In this document: positions 10,058 through 21,883 of the stretch, piece after piece
Layout of the letters: the number at the start of each line of letters is the position of its first letter
How positions within the stretch are numbered: the first letter of the stretch is position 1
NCBI GenBank assembly: GCA_000711775.1
Contig: ARYC01018447.1
Span: 35,375-99,374, forward strand
Length of the DNA stretch: 64,000 nucleotides
Reading direction: 5' to 3'
Origin: Oxytricha trifallax
Taxonomy: Eukaryota > Ciliophora > Spirotrichea > Sporadotrichida > Oxytrichidae
Made by a program: the position numbers and the translations under genes
The notes under the pieces: model-generated
The model's database searches: none
Told to the model about the DNA's origin: nothing
Seen by the model: only the letters and a program-made list of their open reading frames with translations

Positions 10058-13000
10058 CATACATGAAATAATTAATATTCTTATAAAATATTTAAACATC
10101 TAGATTGCGCTCCAAAAGCAATAAATATGAAATCTGAATAGCCGTATTATTTATATTTTCCGTTAAAGCAATATTTAATGCGACTAACTTGATCAATTCA
10201 AAATTTAAATATGCTCTTGTAGATTTTGAAAGTTATATTCATTTTTAATTTACTATATAATGTCTTTTTTAATTGCATATAAATTTGTTAACATAATTCG
10301 AATTTCTAAATTTAACTAATTTATTTGTTATAATTTTATCGAAAATAAAGCAACTTTATAAACTCCCAAAAATAATCATCGTAAGTATCATCAGCATTGA
10401 TAAATTTGCATTCTCAATATCTATATGTTCTCTCCTTATTTGAATCTTCTATGTCTGCAATATCCATCACATTTATAATTCAATACAAATATAGTGAGAG
10501 ACTTGCATGATTTGGTCAAAAGATATTTCCATTTTTTGTCTAAAATTAATATCTCAATTTTTCAACTTTGAAATTTCATTGCATCAATTAAATATCAAAA
10601 GTGCCTGCCTTTTTAAATATTTACTATGCTTGAACCATTTGCAGTTTTTTTAATAATTTAATATTAATTTACTATCCTATGATTTTTACTAGATAATCTT
10701 AAAATTGTAGTAATTACTCAATTATTCATAGATTTGTCCTTACTAGTCACCTTATCGCAACAAACACAAATCAAGTACTCTTAAATTGAAATCTAAATTA
10801 AATAACATCTAAAAGCTGGTGAGTCACTCTGCCATATCTTACTTTGTGTATAACTGCTTATTGCCTATAAATTCATTTCAATTTACTGGTTATTTCTTTA
10901 CTATCTGATCTCTACTTTCAAGAATAAATTTAATTTAGAGATATTGTTAGTACAAGCGAAATACATAATATGACTATGGCTAACTGTACTCAAATTTTAA
11001 TGCAGTAATGAAGCCAAATCTCTTTAATTTATGAGCTTTAATAACATATTGATGATCTGCAGTATTAATGGGTATTTTAATATCTTAAATATATCAAGCT
11101 ATATATTATGATGATAATGATAATGATAATTGTTATTTAAATAATAAAAATTCTTGTTTAGGTTTGGAATAAATATAAGTAATGTTAAATATATAATTTT
11201 TCAATCCCTTGAATTAGTAATCCCTGCTTAAAAATGCTAAAAGTATAAAAAGAAACATACAATAATAGCCATATATATTTTAATTTCAAACTCTTCTGTC
11301 ATTCCACATATATCTTAATATATATCATGAATTTGCTTGACTAAAAGTTTGATTTTAATTACTAATAAAATCTGTTGGAATTTGTAATTAAGAGTCTTGC
11401 TGCTAGATAAGTAAGTGTTACGAATAATTGCAGGGTAAATAGCAGTTATATGCTTATCTTACTTTATATTAATTACTGTAAATACAAGCTAATAGTAAAA
11501 TATACTATATAAATCTGCTATAATGAGCATCACTATTACTTGTTTTTTATCATTTCTTAAGATTTTTGCGGCAACTCATCATGATAGAGATGCTAACATT
11601 TAGCATTTAGTTGTTCTCTATATCACATAGCACTTCCCTTACATCTAATTTGATTTCTTGTTGTCTAAATTTTGATATTCTAGTCGGCAATTTGATGACT
11701 ACTAAGATTATTTCAACTTTATAGTTGCTAACATTTGATTCTTTAAAGCTTTTAGTTTATAAATAAATGCTGGAAATGTCAACTTAAACCTTGTGGACAT
11801 ATCTCTCACATCAATTAAGGCTTAATTGCCTATCGAATGAATGCTATATATTTTTATGCAACTTGAGAATCATATTTTAATCTTAGCTTTGAATGTTTTT
11901 TTTATTGAAAACGAAAATATAATTTATATAATTTTAATTCTAGTAAATTTATTAAATTAAATTAGTAGATTTAATCTACTTCAAACCAATACGAATCACT
12001 CAAATTAAATAGTAAACCAGTAGTGAATTAATAAATAAAGTAAAATTAGGAATTATAGAAAAATCTCAAAAACATTCGAGAAGTTTGATCACTAATAAAC
12101 AAATTAGTTATTTTAAAAAAGAAAGAGCAAAAGTATAATCAAAAGAACAATCCACAGATGGACAAAAAGAGTAATTAAAGAAGATAGTTCGGAAAGAGAT
12201 ATGATACCAGCAGAAACAATCAATTTGCTGCTGAAAGCTACTTAGAATCTCATCGTTTTCTTTCTTGACAATGAGTCCCACATGTGTAATAAATATATAA
12301 TCAATTAAATTCTATAAATTAACATATTCAAATATTAAAGATGACATAATTCAATGCAGTATTTAAGAAATACAGTATTGAAGGAGGACAAACTATGTCT
12401 TAATTTGTGAGATTAGGTAAGCTATGACTCTCCCTGGTGACATTCTATATCCTAACCTTTATATATCTTCTGAGACAGGGTAAATATTGAATAAGATATA
12501 GCTTTTTGGATACTTTAAATATTTTCTTTATATACTTTCAAATATCCTTCTCAGTAAGATCTCTGAAAACCTCCGAGCAGCTGAAATATTTATATATTAG
12601 ATTACAATATTTAATAGGCAGCAATTTTATTGTCTTTTCCTATGTATGAGTAAAATTTATCCTTATTTAAGCATAATAATTATTGAAACTGATACTTCAA
12701 ATATATATAATATTAAATTTTCTCTATTGCCCTCTCTATAATTAGATTTACAAAGTTTACATTAATTAAATTATCCATTATATTTTGAAAGATTAGCAGT
12801 AACATTAGATAATTATTAACCTCACTACAGTTTATCAATATAAATTCAATCTAAAGTAGATTTGTAATTTTTTATATAGACTTATAAGAGAGTTTTTTTG
12901 TAAATATACTTATCAATAATTGAATAATTAGACTTGTAAAGCACCTTAATATCTTTATTTAAGCAAATATTTTATTTTATATTGTATTTATAGTAACAAA

Positions 13001-13719
13001 ACACTTAAGAAATTGGAATCAAGCATAGTTTAGAAGATATAGAAAAATGATATTAAACAGCGATCTTATACTAGAGTCTTATTAAGTGGAGCAAGATAAA
13101 AATGTCATACAAAGTCAGTTAGATATTTTTGAATTCTTCATATGTTCTTTCAAAACAACGTTTATCTGCATCTCAGTTAAACTTGAATCTTAAATTTGAA
13201 TCAGGGGATAGACCAGAATTTACTTTAAATTTATTAGCATGTTCACATTTTACACTGTCATTAATGAATTTAAAAGGCAATTTGATGAAATAATAGATGC
13301 CTTTATCTTCAAAAATTAAAAGTTATGCTAAATTAAATACAAACTGAAATCATTATGATAAACATATAATAAAAATGAAGCAAAGTGATCAACTGAAAAA
13401 CTAGATAAAGAAAAATAACTTATTTAAGAGTGGAATCATTAATTAATCAATTGAATATTTAAGTAAAAGAATAATTCTGTTTAGTTGAGCTTAATGTAAA
13501 TGTAAAAATCTGTGAATGGATTTGCTATGGAAGAAAAACTTCTTTATTCTCTCATCATCTGAACTATCTTCAATGGATAGACCCAAACTATCTTATTATA
13601 CATTAATTTTATCATCGCTTTCTATTTTAAAGTCTTTTTAAAATAATTTAAACATACTCATCTCAATTTTAATGATCAAGCTAGCTTAATTACTAATAAA
13701 TCTTTATATATATATATAT
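10058..13719. other. AT-rich DNA between the two large elements
   Basis: About 3.7 kb of AT-rich DNA with frequent TGA in all frames. The only stretch that looks mildly coding is about 12085-12264 (+), Lys/Gln/Arg-rich and ending at a TGA. The left terminus of copy 2 should lie here, but I could not find a partner of GGGGTTTTAT. Confidence 0.5.
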
Positions 13720-14172
13720 ATGGCTAGATGCTATTCAGTTCATGATCTCTGCAGTAATAATTTTAAACATCCTAGTGATTCTATTTTTCATAAAGTCATC
13801 AGTACTACAGGTTATAAAGAAAGAAGCGAAGCTGTTCGGAAAACTGGGTCCCTCCAATAACTAATTAAGAAGATTACTGAAAAAATCAAATATAAAAATG
13901 ATTTTTAAGTGGCCAGATAGGCGCAGATTTTAAGGCTTTTGCTTTCAGCTTGCTAAGACTAAGCTTCTATTACCAGCATCTAATAAACACGAATCTTCTA
14001 CACTCCAACGATCAATGAGGAACGAGGTCAGGTGGATATACATGCTACAGAAGGTGTCTTTTAAATTTAAGACAAGGGAATTTTAAATAAGTATGAATTA
14101 AGAACTACATATTTAATAATATTAATTTAAATTTCAATAAGTCAAATTCTTAATTGCCCGTCTTTAAAATGA
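13720..14172 (+). CDS. 150-aa ORF preceding the helicase, unknown
   Basis: ATG at 13720-13722, directly after a TA-repeat, and TGA at 14170-14172. The 150 codons hold several TAA/TAG and no TGA. The protein is basic and fairly polar (MARCYSVHDLCSNNF..., then KKITEKIKYKND). No family recognised. Its stop overlaps the helicase ATG as ATGA (14169-14172). That exact overlap is the main reason to believe it is a real cistron, since a 150-codon open run alone could occur by chance. The equivalent in copy 1 would lie outside the window. Confidence 0.45.
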
Positions 14173-17100
14173 TAGAAACAAAGAATTCTACTGATGGACC
14201 TGACCAACTTCTTGATAGAAATCGATTAATTGATTAGGCAAATTCTTTCAAACAAAATGATTGCTCATCTTAAATAGGCTCCTTCAAATCGCATCCTCTA
14301 GATCACCAAGAAATTACGATAGCTGCTTAAGAAATGCATCATGACACAATGACAACAACTAGCAAGAGAGGTAGAAGGTCAAAATATGAGGGAGCATAAT
14401 ATCCAGACCTCGTTGATAAAGCAAAGCTTATCCTGCCTCATCACAATTACGATATTGACCAGATTTTGGCAATGGATGAGTTTAAGCCCCTCATCGGAAG
14501 CAAAGATATATACAGATTTGTTATTAAGTTCATATTAAATAAGACTACATAGAGTCAGGCTAAATCTGTAAAAAAATATCAAAATTGGATCTCTTAATGA
14601 GGTAGGGGAAAATTTGCCGCCAAAGTCTAAAGTAGCTAGTGACCATTTGCACAATCTAAAGAATGGTGAAGGCAACGAAGGCTAGCTAAAGGCTCATAAT
14701 TCACAGGTCAACTATGGAGCTAGGATTTAATCCGAAATAACCTTGATTTACATTCGAGAGTACATGATTTAAAACCAAACTAAAGGCAAGACTTTATTGG
14801 GAAAATATTTAATAAAAACAGTTAAAGTCTACTTGAGTTTTTGCAAAATCTGAAAACAGCGTGCTCTTAAAATCTCTATGAGGATATGTTCCGAATAATC
14901 TCTGAACTAAATCAGAGAGCTCAAGCAAGTTTACAGATAAAGACAAGGCTCTTCGTATCCTCATTACTCTACTATAGATACGAATCATCGAAGTAGATGG
15001 CTCTTTGTTAAGGAGTGCTTTAGCATTGCTAGCTTAATGACAAAATACAGAATAAGCCCTAGGTCTAGCAAACTACATATTCATCAATGATCCTGATTAT
15101 TTGCTATAGCAACAAGATGAAATTTAAAAGCTTTATATGACAAACATTGGAATCATCCCTCTTATGATTGGAACATTTCAATAGTTCAAAATAGACTCTT
15201 AAGCAGTGCGAATATTACCAAACACCCTATTAAGCTTAAATAAGGCGTTCATTGAAGTACTGAAAGAAGATTAAGGCCTCCGATTAATAAGAGATCTTCC
15301 TATTAATGTGGTTGGTGACTTTATTCAAATTTGTGCCCTGTCAAGGCCATCCTCCTACCAAAACTTGACAATTTCATTTAAACAATGACTGAAATCTTTG
15401 TTCAGAAATGGGACTTTATTGATCAGGATGATTTCATACATTATCTTTAATAGATTTCATTCGAGCTAAAATAGAGGAACCCCATATGGGTCTCAAAATT
15501 GGATGATATTTCAGATTTAGGGAAGAATCTTCCATTCATATAATTTAAGAAAGGTGTGAGAAACAGGAGGGACGTTATCCAAGATTGCTTAAAAGCTGAT
15601 TTCACAAAGCTGAATCAGCTACTAAATATCCCTAATAAAACTTGTGACTTTAATGAGAACGAGTAAAAGAAATTGATTAGTCAATTTAAAAAGCTGAATC
15701 TATTATCTATATCCGTAAATTAATTTGCAAAAAGTGCAGGTTAAAAAGCTTTTACTGATTCTCGGCAAATGCTTAGACTTTAGCAGATTTTGGGATTTAA
15801 ATTTTTCACGCTTTTGAGGCTTTGCATATATTATCTTCTATGGGAGGATACCTAGTACTCATTTATAAACTTCGGCGAGGGGAACGGGAAAACTTTACTC
15901 AAATCAACTTTAGCTGCTCTCAAATCGAAACTTCTTTAAAAAATCGTCTTTGTTGTTGGGAAAAATGAGCATTTAGTTTTGAGAGGCGAGAAGAAGTTTG
16001 AAAGTATAATCACTAGTCTAGGCTTGAACGTCAACGTCAACCAATATGAGAATAAGATTGGGGTCTACTACTTAAGTCAGAAGTATCTTGAAAGTGCTAT
16101 GGAGCTACCAGAGTTTCTAGACATTTGGAAACAAGCAATCGTTATCATAGACGAGTATGATTGGATTTTATTTGAAGGGAATGTAAAGTAAATAGAAACT
16201 TAACTAAAATTTATCGCACTGCTGAAAGTGTTACCGATTTTACTGGTTCACAACTAACAACAAAAGAGGCAATTTGTCTGAAAATAGCATTTGCTACTGA
16301 GGAAATTGTATTTCCAAAGCTAAGCTCTATTGTTGGTGATAAAAGGGTGAAGCTTGACCAAGAGCTCATTACATCAAGCTTACTAGACTATTGCAAGAGT
16401 GTTTTCAAGATCTCTGCTCATTATTGCAAGCTAACTCCAGTAATTATTGTAGAGCAGCAATCCTAAACTATGATCGAGAGTCACTTCAAAAAGTTTGTAT
16501 AAGTTCCATTTTTCCCATGAAAAATGTCAAAGGCACTAAAGTGGAAGCCTAATTCGATCATCAATTCGTTAGCAAGAACAACGATGGTTAGTTCGGAGTG
16601 TTTCTTCTAAATGAACAATGAGGCAGAGGTACTGATCTTAAGACGACTCATGAAATAGAATTTAATGGGGGATTATTTTTAATAGTTGCCGACATATTTT
16701 CCCTTAGATCGACTGAATAAATCCTGGATAGAATAGGTCGACCTCACAGAAAAGGATCTTATAAATAGGTAATTTATAAGCAAGGCTCAAAAGAAACTAC
16801 AGACCAGGTTATATCGCTGCACTAGTAATTTATAGAGAAATTTATAGAGAATTAAAATCATATAAAAACTGCTGTCCTCTATGCAGCTTTAGGATATTAT
16901 CAATGGTGTAAGAAAGCTGATGACCTAAATTAGGAACGTCATTTTAATAAAGCCGTGGGTAGATTGAATAAGATCTTAAAGTTAAATAATATTAACTCTG
17001 CAAACAGTGTCAAGTCCTTAAAATAGAGCAAATAAAGTGAATCTGAAGTGCTTCATAAGTAGAATTCATCAGCGACAGAGTTTGAAAATTAAAATGATAA

Positions 17101-17488
17101 TCTTTTAACAAGAATTACTCCAGAAGAGTGCAAGTACGACAGGAAAAAGTAGCTCAAGCCTTAGTAAGATTAAAAAGAGATTCAGAAGCAGAGAGATCGG
17201 GTCGATTGTAATGACTTGAGCTCCATGGAATCTCTGGATAGCTCTATCAAGATTCATGATTCATCTGTTGAATCAAATAGAAGAAAGATCAAGACTGAGC
17301 ACAAGATTTAGGTATAATTAGACTCAAAATCTCTGGAATCTTTACCCAAACAACCAAATGGACAAGCTATGAAGAAGAAAACCTCGAAGAGGACAAATCA
17401 AGTGAATTCAAATTTAAACTTGAAAAAGGATGAGATTAAGGCGGCCGATTCTTTTTTTTCAAAATATGGTAGAATAACAGGAAAGTGA
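14169..17488 (+). pseudogene. SecA-type DEAD-like helicase, copy 2, about 1100 codons
   Basis: Starts at ATG 14169 and ends at TGA 17486-17488. Order of parts: a variable N-terminal region; a Walker A-like GEGNGKT (about 15877-15897); a KNEHLVLRGEKKF stretch like the SecA motif Ia area; VIIDEYDWIL (Walker B, about 16142-16171); EQ-GRGTD motif V (about 16612-16635); GGLFLIV; and DRIGRPHRKGS motif VI. A Lys/Ser-rich, probably disordered tail follows. Pairing of TGEGKT, IDExDxIL, GRGTD and GRxxRxG with a GGL between them is characteristic of SecA. Several frameshifts and TGA codons, many in places that fit TGG, show it is inactive. Copy 1 gives independent support over the last 550 codons. Confidence 0.75.
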
Positions 17489-18121
17489 ATCACTGCAAGC
17501 AATCACTCACCAGCTGTGGAAAATAAACGTACAAAAAATCATGAGTCTAAGAGCAGCTGCTCAAACTGATGGAATGACAAGAGGTGCGTTTAGCGATGAG
17601 AATGCTAAGCTAAAACTAAATGATTAAGTGCTAAATTCTTAAGTTAAATAATATTTAAACACACTATCTCACTCTAAATTCATATCTAAATTTTATTGAT
17701 TAGACAGAATTCTTCCTTCTCCATCAATTACTCCATTGTCATGAAGTTAGTGAACGAGCTGTTTGTAACCCACAAGTTCGTCCATGTGTGCTTTGATATC
17801 GTTGAATTAGTTCCTCATCCTTTTGTTCTCCTGCAAGGACTTTTGCTTGCTGCCTCTCATTGCGATCTCCTCTCCTTTTACTTCTTCAACCTTTTTCATT
17901 CTGCGCTTTCTCAAAGAGCTTTGTTTAATCAAATGGGAAGACATTTCCTTTTAGACTATTTGAGCATAAAGTAAATGAAAGCTTACCGCTATAGTTCAAA
18001 GATTCGCTCAATGCTTGCGCAAACTCTGGCCTCATATGAACGATTAAGTTCTAGGTCTAATCAAGTCTCTCCCTCCTTTTTTACTTTGCCTCATATATCA
18101 TTTGGTTGATACCATCATTTA

Positions 18122-19294
18122 GTAAAGATACAAAAATTTAGGAAGTTGTATAATTCTTAATACAAAATATGATTATTAATTTATTATCTTAAATCTGATT
18201 TTTAATTATAATGAATGAAATTAAATTAAATAATAGGCGTAGGCTACCGAGTAAAAAATCGCGATTCATCGGTAGCCTACGCTTTGAATTATATTGTTAT
18301 TTTATAATTTGACAAAAAATAAATTTCTCACAATTTATCATCTAATTATCATATTTGAGAATGAAATATATTATTTTTTAAAATCATTTAATCTTTTTTA
18401 CTTGTTTAAGTATTAGTTTACTAGCAAACAATTAGATTGCTTATCAAATTAAGAATTATTATTGTCCATTTTTATTATTAAATTATTGTTCTAGAAATTT
18501 TTATTTTAGATAAAATATTTCTTTACTTTTACAGTCAGAGTTTGTTTTTTTGAATAAATTTAAAATTCAACTTTGATTTTATACATTTTATTTTTAATCT
18601 TGTTTTATCGATTTAAATTATCAAAATAATATTTTTGAAAGTTAGTTTTAATATTTTCTGATCTTAGATTTTGAATCCTTAATTTGATCATAAAGTTCTA
18701 TTTTTTATATAGAAATTAAATTAATATTCATGATTTTTAATATATTTTCCAACATCAGAAATATTGAAAACATAGTTAATTAAATACTTACTAAAATATA
18801 GATCGAAAGTATTATTTAAGCAAATTTTATAAATATAATATGATTTTAAATGAAAATGAAGTCAAAGATAGTAAAACTAAGCATTAGCTTAATTGTTTAT
18901 CATTAATTTGTTAAAAATAATTATTTTAATTTTTATCCTTGAAACTTTTTTGAAAAGTATAAAAATATTTTAAGATATAGACTAAATGCAACTTCATCGA
19001 ATTGAAATATTATCAATATTTTTAAAAACTATTGTCAAGATAAATTAAAAATTTATATAAAATATATATGAACTTACTTAAATTGTGAGAAATTTATTTT
19101 TTGTCAAATTATAAAATAACAATATAATTCAAAGCGTAGGCTACCGATGAATCGCGATTTTTTACTCGGTAGCCTACGCCTATTATTTAATTTAATTTCA
19201 TTCATTATAATTAAAAATCAGATTTAAGATAATAAATTAATAATCATATTTTGTATTAAGAATTATACAACTTCCTAAATTTTTGTATCTTTAC
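18122..19294. mobile_element. 1.17-kb MITE with 216-bp identical inverted repeats
   Basis: The termini 18122-18337 and 19079-19294 are inverted repeats with no difference I can see over 216 bp. The element begins GTAAAGATAC, ends GTATCTTTAC and is flanked by TA on both sides, as expected for Tc1/mariner-type insertion. The 740-bp interior is AT-rich without a coding frame, so it is non-autonomous. It interrupts a gene whose unbroken paralogue is at 1814-2619, which shows it is a genuine insertion. Identical arms suggest recent arrival. Confidence 0.85.
18237..18282. repeat. Nested hairpin inside each MITE arm
   Basis: GCGTAGGCTACCG (18237-18249) and its reverse complement CGGTAGCCTACGC (18270-18282) flank a 20-nt loop containing TCGCGA. 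The mirror copy sits in the right arm at about 19134-19179. It is the only GC-rich piece of the element and may be the transposase-binding site. Confidence 0.8.
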
Positions 19295-19855
19295 TAATTA
19301 TCTAATGACATGAGGATATCACAGATCCTCTTCTTATCCAAGTGCAGCCAATCGCACTAATCTGGGAGGAACTTCAGCAATGAGGGCTTTTGCTTTGCAT
19401 ATTCTAAGAAGTCATCAGCGGTAAGGCCTTCTATTTAAGGAACAGCAGCTACAATTACATCACTTCGTTTTAAGTACTAAAGCTAAATTAATTGCATAAA
19501 TCTACCTCTTTTTCACCGTTAAGAATACTCTTGAGAAAATAACCATTGCAGCATCCTAATTTTGGCAAGTAAGCCGCTCACTCTTGTGCTAAGAAGTCGT
19601 GTAGCTCTTTTTTGCTCCCAATCTTCTCTTGAACTTAATGGACGTTCACTCTTGAAAGCTATCCCTGCATCTGCACATCTCATTATTAAAAATATACTTG
19701 ATTTACCTTATTGTCAGTGAAGTATAGAAATGGACTACAAATTTTTATTAATTAATTATAATATTAAATAGGGTTACTAATAACTATTCTAGCCCAATAG
19801 GAAAACTGTATAAAGGAATTCTCTTTGCCAAAAAAGTAATATCTCCCAGAAGAAA

Positions 19856-21089
19856 ATGAAAACTCTTAGGTCAAACGATAAATCGCAATCAATGCTCACT
19901 GATTTTTTTAAGCTTGATAAGTAATCCCAAGAATCAAGTTCTTCCGATAACGAGTTAGAGTAGTCAAATGATCAGACTTCCGAACGAGTAAGCATAAAGC
20001 CTTATTAAGGAAGCTCAACGTAGCTTCTCATCAACAATCCAACCAGTGAAAATTAAATCATTCTTGAGAGTTGGAACGAAGACTCTATACTTAAAATTGA
20101 GAGTCATCTTTTGAAATAAAACTTTAATGAAGCATTCGATACAGTGTTATATGATCCAAGGGTGTAGCTAGAATTACCTCAATTCAAATAATTGAGACTT
20201 CGGTTGTCTGAATTAAATACAGTTCCAGGAAACAGTAAGAACAATTGCTCTAATTTACTTACGTTATAAGCTTTTAAAGAATTAAATAAAATATGTGGAG
20301 TCTTATTTGATTGATTAGCTGGACTAGTACCTAAGTAACTTGCAGGCTCAACCAAATTCTAATAATGATTCCCTTTCTGACAGACTTTAACGACTCAGTA
20401 TTGGTGAAGAACCCCAGTTTTTTGGAATAATGAAAGAAAATAAGTCTTAACTTCCACAATAAAAGTCAGAAAAGCTAGATTATATTTCCTAAGGTCTTTA
20501 TTAAAATTCTGGTTGTAGTATTGTCAATATCTGTAAACGGATTGGAGTTACCAAGTACATAGTTAAAAAGGTCTAAGAAGAAAAGCAAACTAGGATTGAA
20601 GGTGGTATTGGTATTCCCATTAAACGCTGTGGAAAGATTCCTGATAGCTTAAAGGAATTTATAAAGAGTTTTCTTTCATCAGAAATAAGATTTAGAATCT
20701 CAATAATCTGTAATCCACTCTGAAACAAAAAAATTGATGTAATAGTATCATAAGGCTGGCTGAGTAAATATGTACGATAATAGTTAGACTTAAGGTCTAA
20801 GAAAGTTTATTCTGTTGATATAAGAACCAACTCTTAAAAATTAATCTTGTAAAGGTAACTTGCTGCTTACAACTTCACTTAAATTCTTGATTAAGGGCTC
20901 AATCTAATAAATATAGATGAGAGTAGTATTCAATGGATTGAAAACCCAACCAAAGCTTGGTCGGTTAAAGGATTTAAACGCTATAATAATAGTCTTCGTA
21001 GAATTTCTGCTGTTAATATTATAGGTGCCATTAGCTCTACTGTAAACTTATATTTTACATTAAACAAACGAAATTCAAATGGGGAATGA
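19856..21089 (+). pseudogene. DD34E transposase, copy 2, truncated after the first catalytic Asp
   Basis: ATG at 19856. Residues 11-18 (Q-S-M-L-T-D-F-F) are a textbook PIP-box, followed by a Ser/Glu/Asp-rich acidic stretch, as in copy 1. A +1 shift near 20312 joins to a frame with a likely helix-turn-helix (NICKRIGVTKYIVKKVQ, about 20530-20580). The first catalytic D is at 20916 in IDESS, followed by KAWSVKG and RRISAVNIIGAISS as in Tc1/IS630 cores. The frame then ends at NGE-TGA (21087-21089), where copy 1 continues to its second D and E. A TGA also lies near 20722. It is therefore catalytically dead by deletion. The stop overlaps the methyltransferase ATG. Confidence 0.75.
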
Positions 21090-21743
21090 TAATATCAAAT
21101 AAGAACAGCTATTAATACCAGGGGTGCATTAAAGACTAGAGTATGTGGAACCAAATATTCTCAGACCATTAAGTTAATGAGTTAGGAAATTTATTTGATG
21201 CAATTGTGATGGACCCGCCCTGGAATGATACAGCTTGCAAGCTTGATTATTAAATTCTCAAAGATATTGAAATCTTTAAAAAATATTCCAATTTAAAAAC
21301 TATAGAAGAACGGGTATTTGTTTATATGGATTACAAACTCAAAACTTGAGTCATGGTTAAAATATTTGAAGTCAATTGGATATAAAAGGGCAGAGATACT
21401 AACATTGGTTAAACTTAATGAAGATATAACCTTACATTCTGGCATTGGATTTGACCTCAGGCATGTGACTGAATTTTGTGTTGTAGCTAGACCCGATAAC
21501 AAATTTTTTGAACTAAAAAAAATTAGTTTTACTCACAATGTCCCAAATATTATTATATCACCAGTCAGATTAGTTAGCCAAAAGCCAGAATAATTATATA
21601 AATATATTGAGCAGCTTTTACCTAACAGAAAATATGCTGAGATATTTGGAAGACCTCACAATCACAGGCTTTGCTGGACTACTATAGGAAATGAATTGAT
21701 ATATTTTCTCAATGGACAGCCTTCAAAAGTCAATAAGCAGTGA
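21086..21743 (+). pseudogene. MT-A70-family adenine methyltransferase, copy 2
   Basis: ATG at 21086-21088, in ATGA overlap with the preceding stop; TGA at 21741-21743. The catalytic DPPW is intact (about 21212-21223, in AIVMDPPWNDTA). One frameshift near 21308 separates it from GYLFIWITN, a GYKRAEILTLVK stretch, HVTEFCVVARP and FGRPHNHRLCWTTIGNEL. These are the MT-A70 core motifs in the right order. The protein is about 215 residues, close to a minimal MT-A70 domain. It resembles 9267-9908 throughout. The single frameshift suggests recent loss of function. The right end of the element follows 130 nt later. Confidence 0.8.
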
Positions 21744-21873
21744 ATTAAATATTCATTGAAATTCTATATATTTCTATTGATATTTTGCTAATAATAATTA
21801 AACATAATTTAAAAATATTATCTTAATTTGATTAAGATAATCTTATTTCAAATTTTGATCTTATTTCACTTAA

Positions 21874-21883
21874 GGGGTTTTAT
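21874..21883. repeat. Right terminus of copy 2, GGGGTTTTAT
   Basis: The same 10-mer ends copy 1 (10048-10057) and the MITE at 27421-27430. It contains one G4T4 telomere-type unit. Confidence 0.6.

Larger units (their letters stand above)
17669..19670 (-). pseudogene. Spliced basic coiled-coil-like protein of the element, copy 2, MITE-interrupted
   Basis: ATG at 19670 (MQGQLSRVNVHQVQEKIG), stop TGA at 17671-17669. It aligns along its whole length with 1814-2619. Intron 1 (29 nt, GTAGAT...GCTTTAG, just right of 19460) and intron 2 (17956-17986, 31 nt, GTAAGC...CAAATAG) are at the same places as in copy 1, which confirms both splicing and coding. One TGA replaces a residue in the DFLAQE-x-AAYLPKLG region. 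The gene is split by the MITE 18122-19294. The C-terminal half is rich in Lys, Arg and Glu. Function unknown. It lies tail-to-tail with the helicase and head-to-head with the transposase. Confidence 0.7.
13720..21883 (+). mobile_element. Large multi-gene DNA transposon, copy 2 (internal deletion derivative)
   Basis: It has the same order as copy 1: a 150-aa ORF, SecA-type helicase, minus-strand spliced protein, DD34E transposase and MT-A70. It ends in GGGGTTTTAT at 21874-21883. The transposase breaks off shortly after its first catalytic D and continues directly into the methyltransferase start. Everything found in copy 1 between about 4060 and 9266 is missing. A 1.17-kb MITE (18122-19294) splits the minus-strand gene. 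The left boundary is set at the first supported ORF; the true end may lie further left. All large genes carry TGA codons or frameshifts. Confidence 0.65.

Noticed and set aside
10030..10950. Long minus-strand reading with few TGA codons
   Set aside because: TGA occurs every 25-40 codons, no better than random AT-rich DNA under this code, and there is no paralogue or motif.
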